Shown here one piece after another: positions 10,943-19,507 of a stretch of DNA of 39,533 nt. The notes below the pieces were generated by a model. That model worked only from the letters and a program-made list of their open reading frames with translations, ran no database searches and was not told where the DNA came from. The DNA is from Solirubrobacterales bacterium (GTDB taxonomy: Bacteria; Actinomycetota; Thermoleophilia; Solirubrobacterales; Solirubrobacteraceae): assembly GCA_003244205.1 (NCBI GenBank), contig QHBW01000068.1, positions 41,840-81,372 on the forward strand, in the 5' to 3' direction. A program made the translations under genes and the position numbers. Positions within the stretch are counted from its first letter, which is position 1, and each line of letters starts with the position of its first letter.

Positions 10943-11703
10943 GCGCGTCGGCGCAGACCGCGTCGCCCGCCACGCTGCTGCTGTTCGACATCGACGGCAC
11001 GCTGCTGCAGCGCGCGGCGAGTGCCCACGCGGCGGCGCTCCACACCGCGCTCGCGGAGGTCTTCGACATTCGCGACGCCCGTCGCCACGAGATCGAGGCG
11101 GCCGGACGCACCGACGTCGAGATCGCGCGCGATCTGCTCGGGCGCTCGGGTATCACGACCGCGACGATCGACGCCCACGCGGACGCGCTCGCGAGGGCCT
11201 GGATGCGCGCTTACAGCAAGAGCTGCGAGCCCGACCTCTCCCATACCGTGGCGCCGGGGATCCCGGCGCTGCTCGGGCAGCTCGCGGCGCGGGCCGATGT
11301 CCACCTCGCGCTGCTCACCGGCAACCTCGAGCCGATCGCGCGGCTGAAGCTCGACCGCGCGGGGATCGGCCACCACTTCGTCGTCGGTCAGGGCGCCTTC
11401 GGCTCCGACTCCGAGGACCGCACCCAGCTCCCGGCGATCGCAAGGGCGCGCGCGGGCGGCGAGCAGGGAGCACCCTGGCCGCGCGAGCGCACCGTGCTGA
11501 TCGGCGACACCCCGCGCGACATCGCCTGTGCGCGCGCGGACGGGGTCCGCGTGCTCGCCGTCGCTACGGGCGGCTACACGGTCGAGCAGCTCGCGGACGC
11601 CGACGGCGTCGCCGCCGACGCGAGTGCGCTGTGGCCGCTGCTCGACGCGGCGTTGGGCGGCGCACGCTCAATCATACCTGATAGCTCATCTATCATGAGC
11701 TAA
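10939..11703 (+). CDS. HAD-superfamily hydrolase, phosphoglycolate phosphatase-like
   Basis: A 254-residue HAD phosphatase. Motif I is LLFDIDGTLL with nucleophile Asp17 and Asp19; motif II is LLTGNLEPIARLKLDR; motif IV is VLIGDTPRDIACARADG. The helical cap lies between motifs I and II, as in the Gph/PGPase subclass. GTG 10939 overlaps the upstream TGA by 4 nt, indicating coupled translation with the M42 peptidase. The last ~15 residues (ARSIIPDSSSIMS) are encoded by unusually AT-rich DNA containing the operator-like repeats of the next gene. The natural C-terminus may therefore have been replaced when the downstream pair arrived. The true substrate is unknown. Confidence 0.88.
   Translation: MSASAQTASPATLLLFDIDGTLLQRAASAHAAALHTALAEVFDIRDARRHEIEAAGRTDVEIARDLLGRSGITTATIDAHADALARAWMRAYSKSCEPDLSHTVAPGIPALLGQLAARADVHLALLTGNLEPIARLKLDRAGIGHHFVVGQGAFGSDSEDRTQLPAIARARAGGEQGAPWPRERTVLIGDTPRDIACARADGVRVLAVATGGYTVEQLADADGVAADASALWPLLDAALGGARSIIPDSSSIMS
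11679..11702. promoter_or_regulatory. Two nested inverted repeats, candidate autoregulatory operator
   Basis: Dyad A is TGATAG (11679-11684) with CTATCA (11690-11695). Dyad B is TAGCTCAT (11682-11689) with ATGAGCTA (11695-11702). Both have 5-nt centres and they interlock. The stretch is AT-rich in a GC-rich genome and covers the candidate promoter of the XRE gene, as expected for an operator bound by an antitoxin. Confidence 0.6.
11691..11696 (+). promoter_or_regulatory. -10 element of XRE gene
   Basis: TATCAT, 8 nt before ATG 11705. No Shine-Dalgarno sequence precedes the ATG. The hexamer lies inside the nested dyads. Confidence 0.5.
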
Positions 11704-11704
11704 A

Positions 11705-12058
11705 ATGCCTGGGATGAGGTCCGCCAGTCCGGCCGCCATGATTCGGGCAGCGCGCCGATCCAGCCGCCTCACCCAGGAGCAGCTCGCCCAGCGTCTGGGC
11801 ACGAGCCAGTCGGCGGTCGCCAAGCTCGAGGGACCATCGGCGAATCCGACGGTCGCCACTTTTGAGCGGGCGCTACGCGCGACAGGCCATCGGCTGGAGC
11901 TCGTCGTATCCCCGGAAATCTCGGCGGTCGACGAGGGCTTGATTCGTCGCCAGCTCGAGTTGACGCCCGGACAGCGGATCGCGGCCGCCGAGTCGCTCTA
12001 CGTCGCCGCCCGGAACGTCGCGCTCGCAGGGGAGCGGGCACGTGGCGAGCTGGCCTGA
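11705..12058 (+). CDS. XRE-family HTH protein, candidate antitoxin
   Basis: A 117-residue protein with an N-terminal Cro/CI-type helix-turn-helix at residues ~12-62; the key stretch is LTQEQLAQRLGTSQSAVAKLE. The 55-residue C-terminal part is helical and rich in Arg/Ala/Glu and could be the partner-binding region. ATG 11705 sits at the right distance for a leaderless transcript; ATG 11714 is an in-frame alternative. The gene overlaps the nucleotidyltransferase gene by 17 nt and is preceded by nested dyads, the usual layout of a self-repressing antitoxin. The role is inferred from this arrangement, not from a recognised antitoxin family. Confidence 0.8.
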   Translation: MPGMRSASPAAMIRAARRSSRLTQEQLAQRLGTSQSAVAKLEGPSANPTVATFERALRATGHRLELVVSPEISAVDEGLIRRQLELTPGQRIAAAESLYVAARNVALAGERARGELA

Positions 12059-12536
12059 GTTTCGCCCCACCAGCCTTCTGCAGCGACTCGCAGACGCCGG
12101 CGTCGACTACGTGCTGGTCGGAGGACTCGCGGTCGTCGCGCAGGGGTACGCCCGGCTGACCCGCGACATCGATATCTGCCACGCGCCCGATGCGCGCAAC
12201 CTCGACGCCCTCGGCGAGCTATTGATTGCGTTGGAGGCACGCCTGCGAGGGATCGACGAGGACGTCCCCTTCGTGCCCGACGCGGACACGCTGCGCCGGA
12301 TGCAGATCCTCACCCTGACGACGAACGAGGGGGAGCTTGACCTGCTCGTCGCTCCATCAGGGGCGCCCGACTACGCGGCGCTGCGGAGGCGCGCCGACCG
12401 GATTGAGCTCGCCGGTACGCGCGTGCTTGTCGCTTCGATCGACGACCTCTTGGCGATGAAGCGGGCGGCCGGCCGCCCCAAGGACCTCCTGGACATCGCG
12501 GCGCTCGAGGCGATCAGACGTCGTCGAGAGCGCTGA
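12042..12536 (+). CDS. Nucleotidyltransferase (AbiEii/DUF6036-like), candidate toxin
   Basis: A 164-residue protein of the DNA polymerase beta-like nucleotidyltransferase fold. Visible motifs: G27-G28 followed by R41-D42-I43-D44, the GS/GG...DxD catalytic signature; a third acidic residue, Asp100, in GELDLLV; and LLAMKRAAGRPKDLLDIAAL (Lys140, Arg145, Lys147), typical of the AbiEii/MenT-related group. Members of this group include toxins that modify tRNA or nucleotides. GTG 12042 lies within the end of the XRE gene, so production should depend on translation of the partner. The stop directly abuts the stop of convergent ettA with no base between them. Toxicity is inferred. Confidence 0.8.
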   Translation: MASWPEFRPTSLLQRLADAGVDYVLVGGLAVVAQGYARLTRDIDICHAPDARNLDALGELLIALEARLRGIDEDVPFVPDADTLRRMQILTLTTNEGELDLLVAPSGAPDYAALRRRADRIELAGTRVLVASIDDLLAMKRAAGRPKDLLDIAALEAIRRRRER

Positions 12537-14192
<1,656 letters not shown>

Positions 14193-14203
14193 CGCAGCGA
14201 TTG

Positions 14204-14209
14204 AGGATA
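14204..14209 (-). promoter_or_regulatory. -10 element of ettA
   Basis: TATCCT on the minus strand, 11 nt before ATG 14192. Confidence 0.45.
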
Positions 14210-14276
14210 GGGGCGGCCATCCGGCCGCCCGCGTCGTCTGCCGCGCCGGGCCGGTGCCCGATCCGCGCTCCCGCGC

Positions 14277-14282
14277 TACCGT
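14277..14282 (+). promoter_or_regulatory. -10 element of J-domain/TPR gene
   Basis: TACCGT, 9 nt before ATG 14292. There is no Shine-Dalgarno sequence. Confidence 0.4.
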
Positions 14283-14291
14283 TGATTGGCG

Positions 14292-15545
14292 ATGGTCAAG
14301 GTGCTCGACGTCGAACAGGCGCTGCTGCTGCTTGAGCTCGAGCCTCCCTTCGATCAGCGCGTCGTCCAGCTCGCGCGCCGGAGCATGGCCAAGCGCTGGC
14401 ATCCCGACGTCGCGCCGCCGGGGCGCCGCCACGAGCACGAGCGCCACCTCAAGGCGATCAACGAGGCCGCCGACCAGCTCGAGCGGCTCGCCGAGGGATC
14501 GCGCGGCGGAAGCGTGTCGCGCACCGCCGTCAAGGTCTCCGCCGCCGCTGCGCGCGCGGCGCGAGCGGAGGAGGGGCGGCGCGCCTACGAGGCCGAGCGC
14601 CGCGCACGCGAGCGCGCCGAGGATCGGGCGCGCCACGACCCCTTCGGTGACCGCGTCCCCGAGCACTCCGTCGTGCATCGCTATGCCCGCTGCCTCTCCT
14701 ATCCCGAATGGGGGGTGGGCACGGTCTCGGGGATCTACTTCTCCGGCGAGGACGATGACATCCAGCAGTGGGCACGCATGAGCTTCCAAGTTGGCGTGCG
14801 GACCGTCCCGGCGGGATCGCTCTCCTTCGTGGACTTCTCCACCCCCGATCCCGCTGGGGAGCGAGCTGAGCGCTTCCTCGTCGCCGCGCAGCACGCGCTG
14901 GCCGAGGGCGAGTACTCGATCGCGGCCAAGCGCCTGATCTACGCGCGCGACGCCGACGCGAGCAATGCGACGGTGCTGCGGCTCTTGACGCTGGCCTTCT
15001 GGCAATCCGGACAGCTGGAGGCGGCGGCGCGCTCGGTTCGCGACTGGGCGCGGCTGGAGGACGGGCGACCCGGTCCGCAGCGTTTCGCCTCGCGTATCTA
15101 TGAGGACATGGGCGCCATCGACCTCGCGGCCGAGGCGGCCGACCGCGCTGCCGGCCTTGGCCCCGGCGACGCCTCGGCGTGGGAGCGCGTCGGTCGCCTG
15201 CGGCTGCGCCTCGGCGACCGCTCGAGGGCTCTGGCCGCCTACGAGCGCGCGCGCCTGATCGAGCCGAGCGTCGAAGGCCTGCTCGATCTGGCGCTGGTCT
15301 GTCAGCTGCTCGGCGACGTCGGCGGCGAGGTGTCGGCCTGCGAGCAGGCGATCGCCCTGGATCCCGAGCAGGAGGTCTCGTGGTCGCGGCTGGCGCACGC
15401 GCTCACCCGTACCGACCGCATCGGCGAAGCGCTCGCGGCGTGCGAGCGCGCGCTCGGGCTCAGCGACGATCCCGAGGTGGTCGATCTGCGCGCGCGCCTG
15501 CTCGAGGCCGAGCCGCGGGCGCTGGCACAGCGCACGGCTGCCTGA
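14292..15545 (+). CDS. J-domain protein with C-terminal TPR repeats
   Basis: A 417-residue protein of unusual architecture. Residues ~1-62 are a DnaJ-type J domain: helix II with basic residues, the HPD tripeptide at 37-39 (needed to stimulate Hsp70 ATPase), and a helix III with [14 protein letters not shown]. Next come an Arg/Ala/Glu-rich charged helix (~75-115), a strand-rich segment (~120-190), and then about six TPR-like helix pairs to the end, with repeats of the type [24 protein letters not shown] and [12 protein letters not shown]. The DnaJ zinc-finger and Gly/Phe regions are absent, so this is a class C J-protein. It probably recruits DnaK to clients bound by the TPR part. It diverges from ettA; TTG 14286 is an alternative start. 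Confidence 0.8.
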   Translation: MVKVLDVEQALLLLELEPPFDQRVVQLARRSMAKRWHPDVAPPGRRHEHERHLKAINEAADQLERLAEGSRGGSVSRTAVKVSAAAARAARAEEGRRAYEAERRARERAEDRARHDPFGDRVPEHSVVHRYARCLSYPEWGVGTVSGIYFSGEDDDIQQWARMSFQVGVRTVPAGSLSFVDFSTPDPAGERAERFLVAAQHALAEGEYSIAAKRLIYARDADASNATVLRLLTLAFWQSGQLEAAARSVRDWARLEDGRPGPQRFASRIYEDMGAIDLAAEAADRAAGLGPGDASAWERVGRLRLRLGDRSRALAAYERARLIEPSVEGLLDLALVCQLLGDVGGEVSACEQAIALDPEQEVSWSRLAHALTRTDRIGEALAACERALGLSDDPEVVDLRARLLEAEPRALAQRTAA

Positions 15546-15566
15546 GTTTTTTGGCGGTTGTTGGCT

Positions 15567-15608
15567 GGGGGCGGGGGCTGGGGACCCCGGGCTGGGGGGC
15601 GTTGGGGG
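15567..15608 (+). other. G-tract cluster, possible G-quadruplex
   Basis: Six runs of three to six G (15567-15571, 15573-15577, 15580-15583, 15589-15591, 15594-15599, 15604-15608) separated by one to five bases. This satisfies the usual pattern for a G-quadruplex on the plus strand, directly after the J/TPR gene stop. Formation is untested. Confidence 0.5.
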
Positions 15609-15685
15609 CTGGATCGCCCGGCGCTTTCGTCCCGCGGACTGCGCCTTCGAGCGCGCGGTCCGCGCGGACCCTGCGGACCGCGTCC

Positions 15686-15750
15686 CCCGGCCAGGGGTGT
15701 GCCGCCTTGACCCCAATAATTGTCGTCAACCGACCACACCCCCGGCCGGG
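15686..15750. repeat. Long composite inverted repeat centred on 15718 (REP-like)
   Basis: All arms share one symmetry centre at base 15718: CAAT/ATTG (15714-15717, 15719-15722), TTGAC/GTCAA (15707-15711, 15725-15729), GGGGTGTG/CACACCCC (15694-15701, 15735-15742) and CCCGGCC/GGCCGGG (15686-15692, 15744-15750). Symmetric 2-nt and 5-nt unpaired gaps and one mismatch interrupt it. This gives 24 complementary pairs over 65 bp. The AT-rich core is unusual here. It could be a REP-type element, a strong RNA hairpin or a protein site. Confidence 0.75.
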
Positions 15751-15751
15751 A

Positions 15752-15795
15752 GCCGCGGCGCGGCCGCGGCGCGGCCGCGGCGTGGCCGCGGCGCG
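15752..15795 (+). repeat. Four tandem copies of an 11-bp GC repeat
   Basis: GCCGCGGCGCG is repeated four times in direct order with a single change (C to T) in copy 3. It abuts the long inverted repeat. It is probably slippage-prone simple sequence. Confidence 0.85.
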
Positions 15796-15859
15796 GCGCC
15801 CGCGGCCCGGTGCGCCGCCACGGGCGGCCAGAGGGACGGGAGCCGTCGCCACGGGCGGC

Positions 15860-15865
15860 TAGCTT
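15860..15865 (+). promoter_or_regulatory. -10 element of nucS
   Basis: TAGCTT, 7 nt before ATG 15873, with no Shine-Dalgarno sequence; leaderless start likely. Confidence 0.5.
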
Positions 15866-15872
15866 CCAGCGC

Positions 15873-16565
15873 ATGCGCCTGATCGTCGCCCGCTGCGAGA
15901 TTGCCTACAGCGGTCGTCTCGCCACCCACCTGGCGGAGGCCATCCGCCTGCTCATGATCAAGGCCGACGGCACCGTGATGGTGTGGTCGGACTCCGGCGG
16001 CCAGCGCGTGCGCCCGCAGAACTGGATGAGCCCGCCGACCGTGATCGAAGAGCATGGCCAGCCGCTCGAGCGCCTGGTTGTGCGCAAGCTGCGCGGCGAG
16101 GAGCAGCTCGAGATCCGCGTTGCCGAGGTCCTCTCCGACGCCCTGCATGAGATGGGGCCGCCGATCGAGGTTCCCGCGCTGCAGAAGGACGGCGAGGAGC
16201 GCGACCTCCAGGAGCTGCTCGCCGAGCGCCCGCAGTGCTGCGGCGAGGGCTTTCGCCTGGTCCGCCGGGAGTGGCCGACCGACATCGGCCCGGTCGATCT
16301 CATGTGCCGCGACGAGGCTGGCGCCTGGATCGCCGTCGAGATCAAGCGTCTGGCGACGATCGAAGCGGTGGAACAGCTCACGCGCTACCTCGAGCGCCTC
16401 AAGCACGATCCGGCGTTGGCGGACTGCCGCGGGGTGCTCGCGGCGCAGTCGTTCAAGCCGCAGGCGAGGGTGCTCGCCGAGGCCCGCGGCCTGCGCTGCG
16501 TCGAGATCGACCTGCAAGCGCTGCGCGGCGATCGAGCGCCGGAGCTGCAGCTGTTCGCGGCCTGA
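15873..16565 (+). CDS. nucS: Mismatch-specific endonuclease NucS (EndoMS)
   Basis: A 230-residue nuclease that cuts both strands at mismatches and carries out non-canonical mismatch repair in actinobacteria and archaea lacking MutS/MutL. The N-terminal DNA-binding and dimerisation half begins MRLIVARCEIAYSGRL; the C-terminal RecB-like half has the catalytic set Asp142 (GPVDLMCRD), Glu156 and Lys158 (IAVEIKR), with the same spacing as archaeal NucS. The C-terminus ends PELQLFAA, a short clamp-interaction-like motif as expected for a protein recruited by DnaN. ATG 15873 is set by homology and the promoter spacing; a longer open frame to 15720 runs through repeats and is rejected. Confidence 0.95.
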   Translation: MRLIVARCEIAYSGRLATHLAEAIRLLMIKADGTVMVWSDSGGQRVRPQNWMSPPTVIEEHGQPLERLVVRKLRGEEQLEIRVAEVLSDALHEMGPPIEVPALQKDGEERDLQELLAERPQCCGEGFRLVRREWPTDIGPVDLMCRDEAGAWIAVEIKRLATIEAVEQLTRYLERLKHDPALADCRGVLAAQSFKPQARVLAEARGLRCVEIDLQALRGDRAPELQLFAA

Positions 16566-16566
16566 C

Positions 16567-16620
16567 GCCCCCGGCCTGCCGGCCGGCCTGACCCCCGGCC
16601 TGACCCGCCCCCGGCCTGAC
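16567..16620 (+). repeat. Imperfect direct repeats of a CCCCCGGCCTGAC unit
   Basis: Three CCCCCGGCCTG-containing copies and one partial GGCCGGCCTGAC copy follow the nucS stop, at irregular spacing, including short GGCC self-complementary stretches. No T-run follows, so this is not a classical terminator. Bases 16621-16685 hold nothing I recognise. Confidence 0.6.
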
Positions 16621-16685
16621 GACCCGCCCAGCGTCCCCCACAGCACAGCATTCAAGCGTCTACGCGCCAGCTCTGGCCGCTCAAA

Positions 16686-18572
16686 ATGCAGGGAATCGCC
16701 GCCTTGGAGCCAAGTCGCGCTCTGTCGCAACCCGCGCGCAACCTTATGTCCGCTTTAATGCACTCGATGGCTCTCGGCGCCCGGCTCCGGACGTGGCCGC
16801 GTCGTGCAAGCTTGCGAACGCGCGGGGCTCATGTCGAGCGTCCGCGCCCGCGGAAGGTCTTGATCCTGTCTGCCAATGTTGGCGAGGGTCACGCCGCGGC
16901 GGCTCGCGCGCTCGCACAGGACGTGGCCCTGCACGATCCCACTGCGGACGTGAAGATTGTCGACGGCCTAGCCGCGATGGGCGGACTGATCCGTCGCGTC
17001 GTCCAGGACGGCTACGAGGCTCAGCTGCGCGTCGCGCCATGGTCGGCGGACATCGTCTACTGGCTGCTGCACCACCTCGCCCCGGCGCGCTGGCTCGCGC
17101 GCTTCCTGCTGCGCTCAATCGGCTCGCGGGCACTGCAGGCAACGATCGAACGCGAGTCCCCAGACGTCGTTGTCTCCACCTATCCGGCGGTCACGATCGT
17201 GCTCGGGATGCTGCGCCGGCGCGGACGGCTGAACGTCCCGAGCGCCGCGGCGATCACGGACCTCGCTGGCCTCTTCTTCTGGGCTGATCGCGGTGTAGAC
17301 ATGCACCTGCTCGCCTACGAGGAGTCGATCCCCGAGGTCGAGCGGATCGCGGGTCGCGGTTCCGCCCGAGTCGCGCGCGGGCTCGTGGCACCTTCCTTCC
17401 AGTCACCGCGCGACCGGGACGACGCGCGCGACGCACTCGGGCTCGAGCGCGACGGCCGCATCGTGATCGTCTCCGGCGGGGGCTGGGGCGTGGGCGATCT
17501 CGAGGGCTCGATCCGCGAAGCGCTGGCGCTGGACGACGTTACGATCGTCGTGCTCGCGGGTCGCAACGAGGACGTTCGCGAGGCGCTCGCTGCGGCGTTC
17601 GGCGACGACCCTCGGGTGCGCGTGCTCGGCTTCACGAGTCGCATCAACGATCTGCTCGCGGCCGCCGACGCGATGGTGCACTCGACCGCCGGTGTGACCT
17701 GCTTGGAGGCGCGCGCTCGCGGCTGCCCGGTGGTGGTCTACGGCGCGCAGATCGCCCACATCCGCGTCAACGCGCGCGAGATGGCCAAACGCGAGATCGT
17801 CGATGTGGCGCACTCCCCGGCGGAGCTGCACGAGGCGCTCGGGCGCGCGCTCGCCGGCGGCGGCGCGCGGGTACGACCGGTCGATCCGGGGCTTCCTGCC
17901 GCGGCGGCGCTGCTGGCCGGTGCGCGCATCCGCGTGCGCTCTCCGTCGCGCATGCGACTGGCTGTTCCCCGCCTCGCGGTCAGTGTCGCTGTGGCGCTCA
18001 CGCCGGTGTGGACGTTCGTCTCCCCGAGCGCGCTGGGATTGCACTCGATCTCCTCGGTGCGCACCAGCATCCGCGAGGTCGCGCTCGTGGTGCGGGCTCC
18101 CGCGGACCTGATCGGTCCGCTGCGCCGGCAGCTCCGCGCGCAGGGGATGGACGCCTCCTTTGCCGTCGACAACAACACGCACATGATCTCCGCGCTGCGC
18201 GGGGCCGGCGCCCACGGACTGCCCGAGCTCCACGGCGGCGCGATTCGCTGGATGCTCGTGGGCGGTGAGCTGCGCCGGGTCTGCCACGCGCTCGGGCTGC
18301 GCCACCACTCCTTCTATTACCTGCGTCCCAGGGGCGCCTTCTCGCTGGCCGACTACTTCGTCGCCAGCCGCGCCGGCGGCCACGCGGTCGCGCCGCGCCA
18401 GCTGCTGCCCGGCGGAGGCTCCGCGCGGCCGCTTCACCCCGGTGACGTCGTCGTGCTCGATGTTCCCCGCGACAACCTGACGGTTGCGCGAACCGCGCTC
18501 GACCGCACCCGCACTCAGCTCGCCGGCTCGGGCCTCTCGGCCGCACCGCTCGACGCCCTGCTGCCCTCCTGA
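16686..18572 (+). CDS. MGDG-synthase-like glycosyltransferase fused to a degenerate NodB-type deacetylase domain
   Basis: A 628-residue fusion. Residues ~55-200 match the MGDG synthase N-terminal domain (VLILSANVGEGHAAAARAL at 58-76; PDVVVSTYPAVTIVLG). Residues ~210-400 match the GT28 nucleotide-sugar half (VIVSGGGWGVGDLE, HSTAGVTCLEARARGCPVVV). It is therefore likely to transfer a sugar to diacylglycerol or another lipid at the membrane. From ~423 on, a hydrophobic segment leads into ~165 residues resembling a polysaccharide deacetylase, with the catalytic TFDDGP strand replaced by VVRAPAD and the final LHD by LDV, so it is probably inactive. The start is uncertain: ATG 16686 is used, but in-frame ATGs at 16746, 16758 and 16767 also precede the homology. 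The 3' end overlaps the convergent permease gene by 58 nt. Confidence 0.8.
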   Translation: MQGIAALEPSRALSQPARNLMSALMHSMALGARLRTWPRRASLRTRGAHVERPRPRKVLILSANVGEGHAAAARALAQDVALHDPTADVKIVDGLAAMGGLIRRVVQDGYEAQLRVAPWSADIVYWLLHHLAPARWLARFLLRSIGSRALQATIERESPDVVVSTYPAVTIVLGMLRRRGRLNVPSAAAITDLAGLFFWADRGVDMHLLAYEESIPEVERIAGRGSARVARGLVAPSFQSPRDRDDARDALGLERDGRIVIVSGGGWGVGDLEGSIREALALDDVTIVVLAGRNEDVREALAAAFGDDPRVRVLGFTSRINDLLAAADAMVHSTAGVTCLEARARGCPVVVYGAQIAHIRVNAREMAKREIVDVAHSPAELHEALGRALAGGGARVRPVDPGLPAAAALLAGARIRVRSPSRMRLAVPRLAVSVAVALTPVWTFVSPSALGLHSISSVRTSIREVALVVRAPADLIGPLRRQLRAQGMDASFAVDNNTHMISALRGAGAHGLPELHGGAIRWMLVGGELRRVCHALGLRHHSFYYLRPRGAFSLADYFVASRAGGHAVAPRQLLPGGGSARPLHPGDVVVLDVPRDNLTVARTALDRTRTQLAGSGLSAAPLDALLPS

Positions 18573-19507
18573 CGAGCCGACGACGGGCGCTGCGCAGCGT
18601 CCACCGCGCCGGCGGTGTTGTAGGCCTCGGGCGAAATCAGGGCTTGCCCGCTCTCACCGGCGGTGATCACGCTCGCCACGATCGGCGAGGAGGCGATCCG
18701 CAACGTCGCCACAACGAGCACAGCGAGCGAGCCCACGAGCAGCGCGACGTTGGCGCCGCTGCCCCAGCCCTCTCCCAGCAGCAGCGGCGCCAGCGCCACC
18801 GGGACGATCACCTGGACGGAGAACACGACGGGCACGACGCGCGTGGGCGGTCGTGTCTGCAGGGCGGTCATCTCGCTGAGCAGCGCGAGCCCCGACGCGG
18901 CGCCGGTCGCGATCGCCCATCCGAGACAGGGAAGCCAGTGCTGGTGATGGAAGGCGCGGGCCACCAGGTCGGTCGAGACCCCCGACCACGCATAGCCCGC
19001 GCCCGCGCCGAAGGCGGCGAGGTTCGAGATCTTGCCGCGGCGTCCCAGCAGATAGGGGGTCAGTGCGGCGAGCCCCACCACCCCCAGCCCGCCCGCGAGC
19101 AGCACATGCGAGGGGACATGGTTAGGCGCACTCGGTCCTGCGATGGCGATGCCCAGGACCCCGACGACGATCGCGGTCACAGCAATGAGGTCGCCGCGGC
19201 TGAGGTGGTGGCCGAGCATCCGCGAGCCGACGAGCAGCAGGATGATCACGCCGGTTGCGAGCGCCGGCTGGACGAGCGTGAGCGGGGCGGCGATCAGCGC
19301 GGCGGTCTGCAGCGGCCACCCCAGGACGCTGAGCAGCGTCCCCAGCAGCCAGCGCGGTCGGCGTGCCAGCGCGCCGACGAGAGAGGGCTTGAGGCCCTGG
19401 GCAGTTGGCACCTCGCGCGCGTCGAGCGCCTGAAGCGCGACACCGGAGTTGTACAGTCCGGAGGCCGCCACGGCCGCGCACACACCGAGCAGGAGCGACG
19501 TTGTCAT
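18515..19507 (-). CDS. DMT-superfamily permease (EamA-like)
   Basis: A 330-residue integral membrane protein with nine or ten hydrophobic segments, beginning TSLLLGVCAAVAASGLYN, and a hydrophilic 45-residue C-terminal tail rich in Ala/Ser/Arg. The topology and duplicated halves fit the drug/metabolite transporter superfamily; NIPA-like magnesium permeases are an alternative. The substrate is unknown. ATG 19507 is preceded at 11 nt by TAAGGT; a TTG two codons upstream is a less likely start. Its start codon overlaps that of the divergent deacetylase in a CATG tetranucleotide, and its tail overlaps the glycosyltransferase gene, so both its ends lie inside neighbouring genes. Confidence 0.82.
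   Translation of the reverse strand: MTTSLLLGVCAAVAASGLYNSGVALQALDAREVPTAQGLKPSLVGALARRPRWLLGTLLSVLGWPLQTAALIAAPLTLVQPALATGVIILLLVGSRMLGHHLSRGDLIAVTAIVVGVLGIAIAGPSAPNHVPSHVLLAGGLGVVGLAALTPYLLGRRGKISNLAAFGAGAGYAWSGVSTDLVARAFHHQHWLPCLGWAIATGAASGLALLSEMTALQTRPPTRVVPVVFSVQVIVPVALAPLLLGEGWGSGANVALLVGSLAVLVVATLRIASSPIVASVITAGESGQALISPEAYNTAGAVDAAQRPSSARQEGSRASSGAAERPEPAS

Larger units (their letters stand above)
15546..15872. other. Non-coding gap between J/TPR gene and nucS
   Basis: No convincing gene lies in these 327 bases. From left to right they hold a G-run cluster (15567-15608), GC-rich sequence, a long inverted repeat (15686-15750), an 11-bp tandem repeat (15752-15795), two copies of GCCACGGGCGGC (15817-15828 and 15848-15859), and the nucS promoter. 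Confidence 0.7.

Noticed and set aside
16567-16620. Possible CRISPR-like or terminator repeats after nucS
   Set aside because: The units are short, irregularly spaced and GC-only, with no distinct spacers and no T-run.
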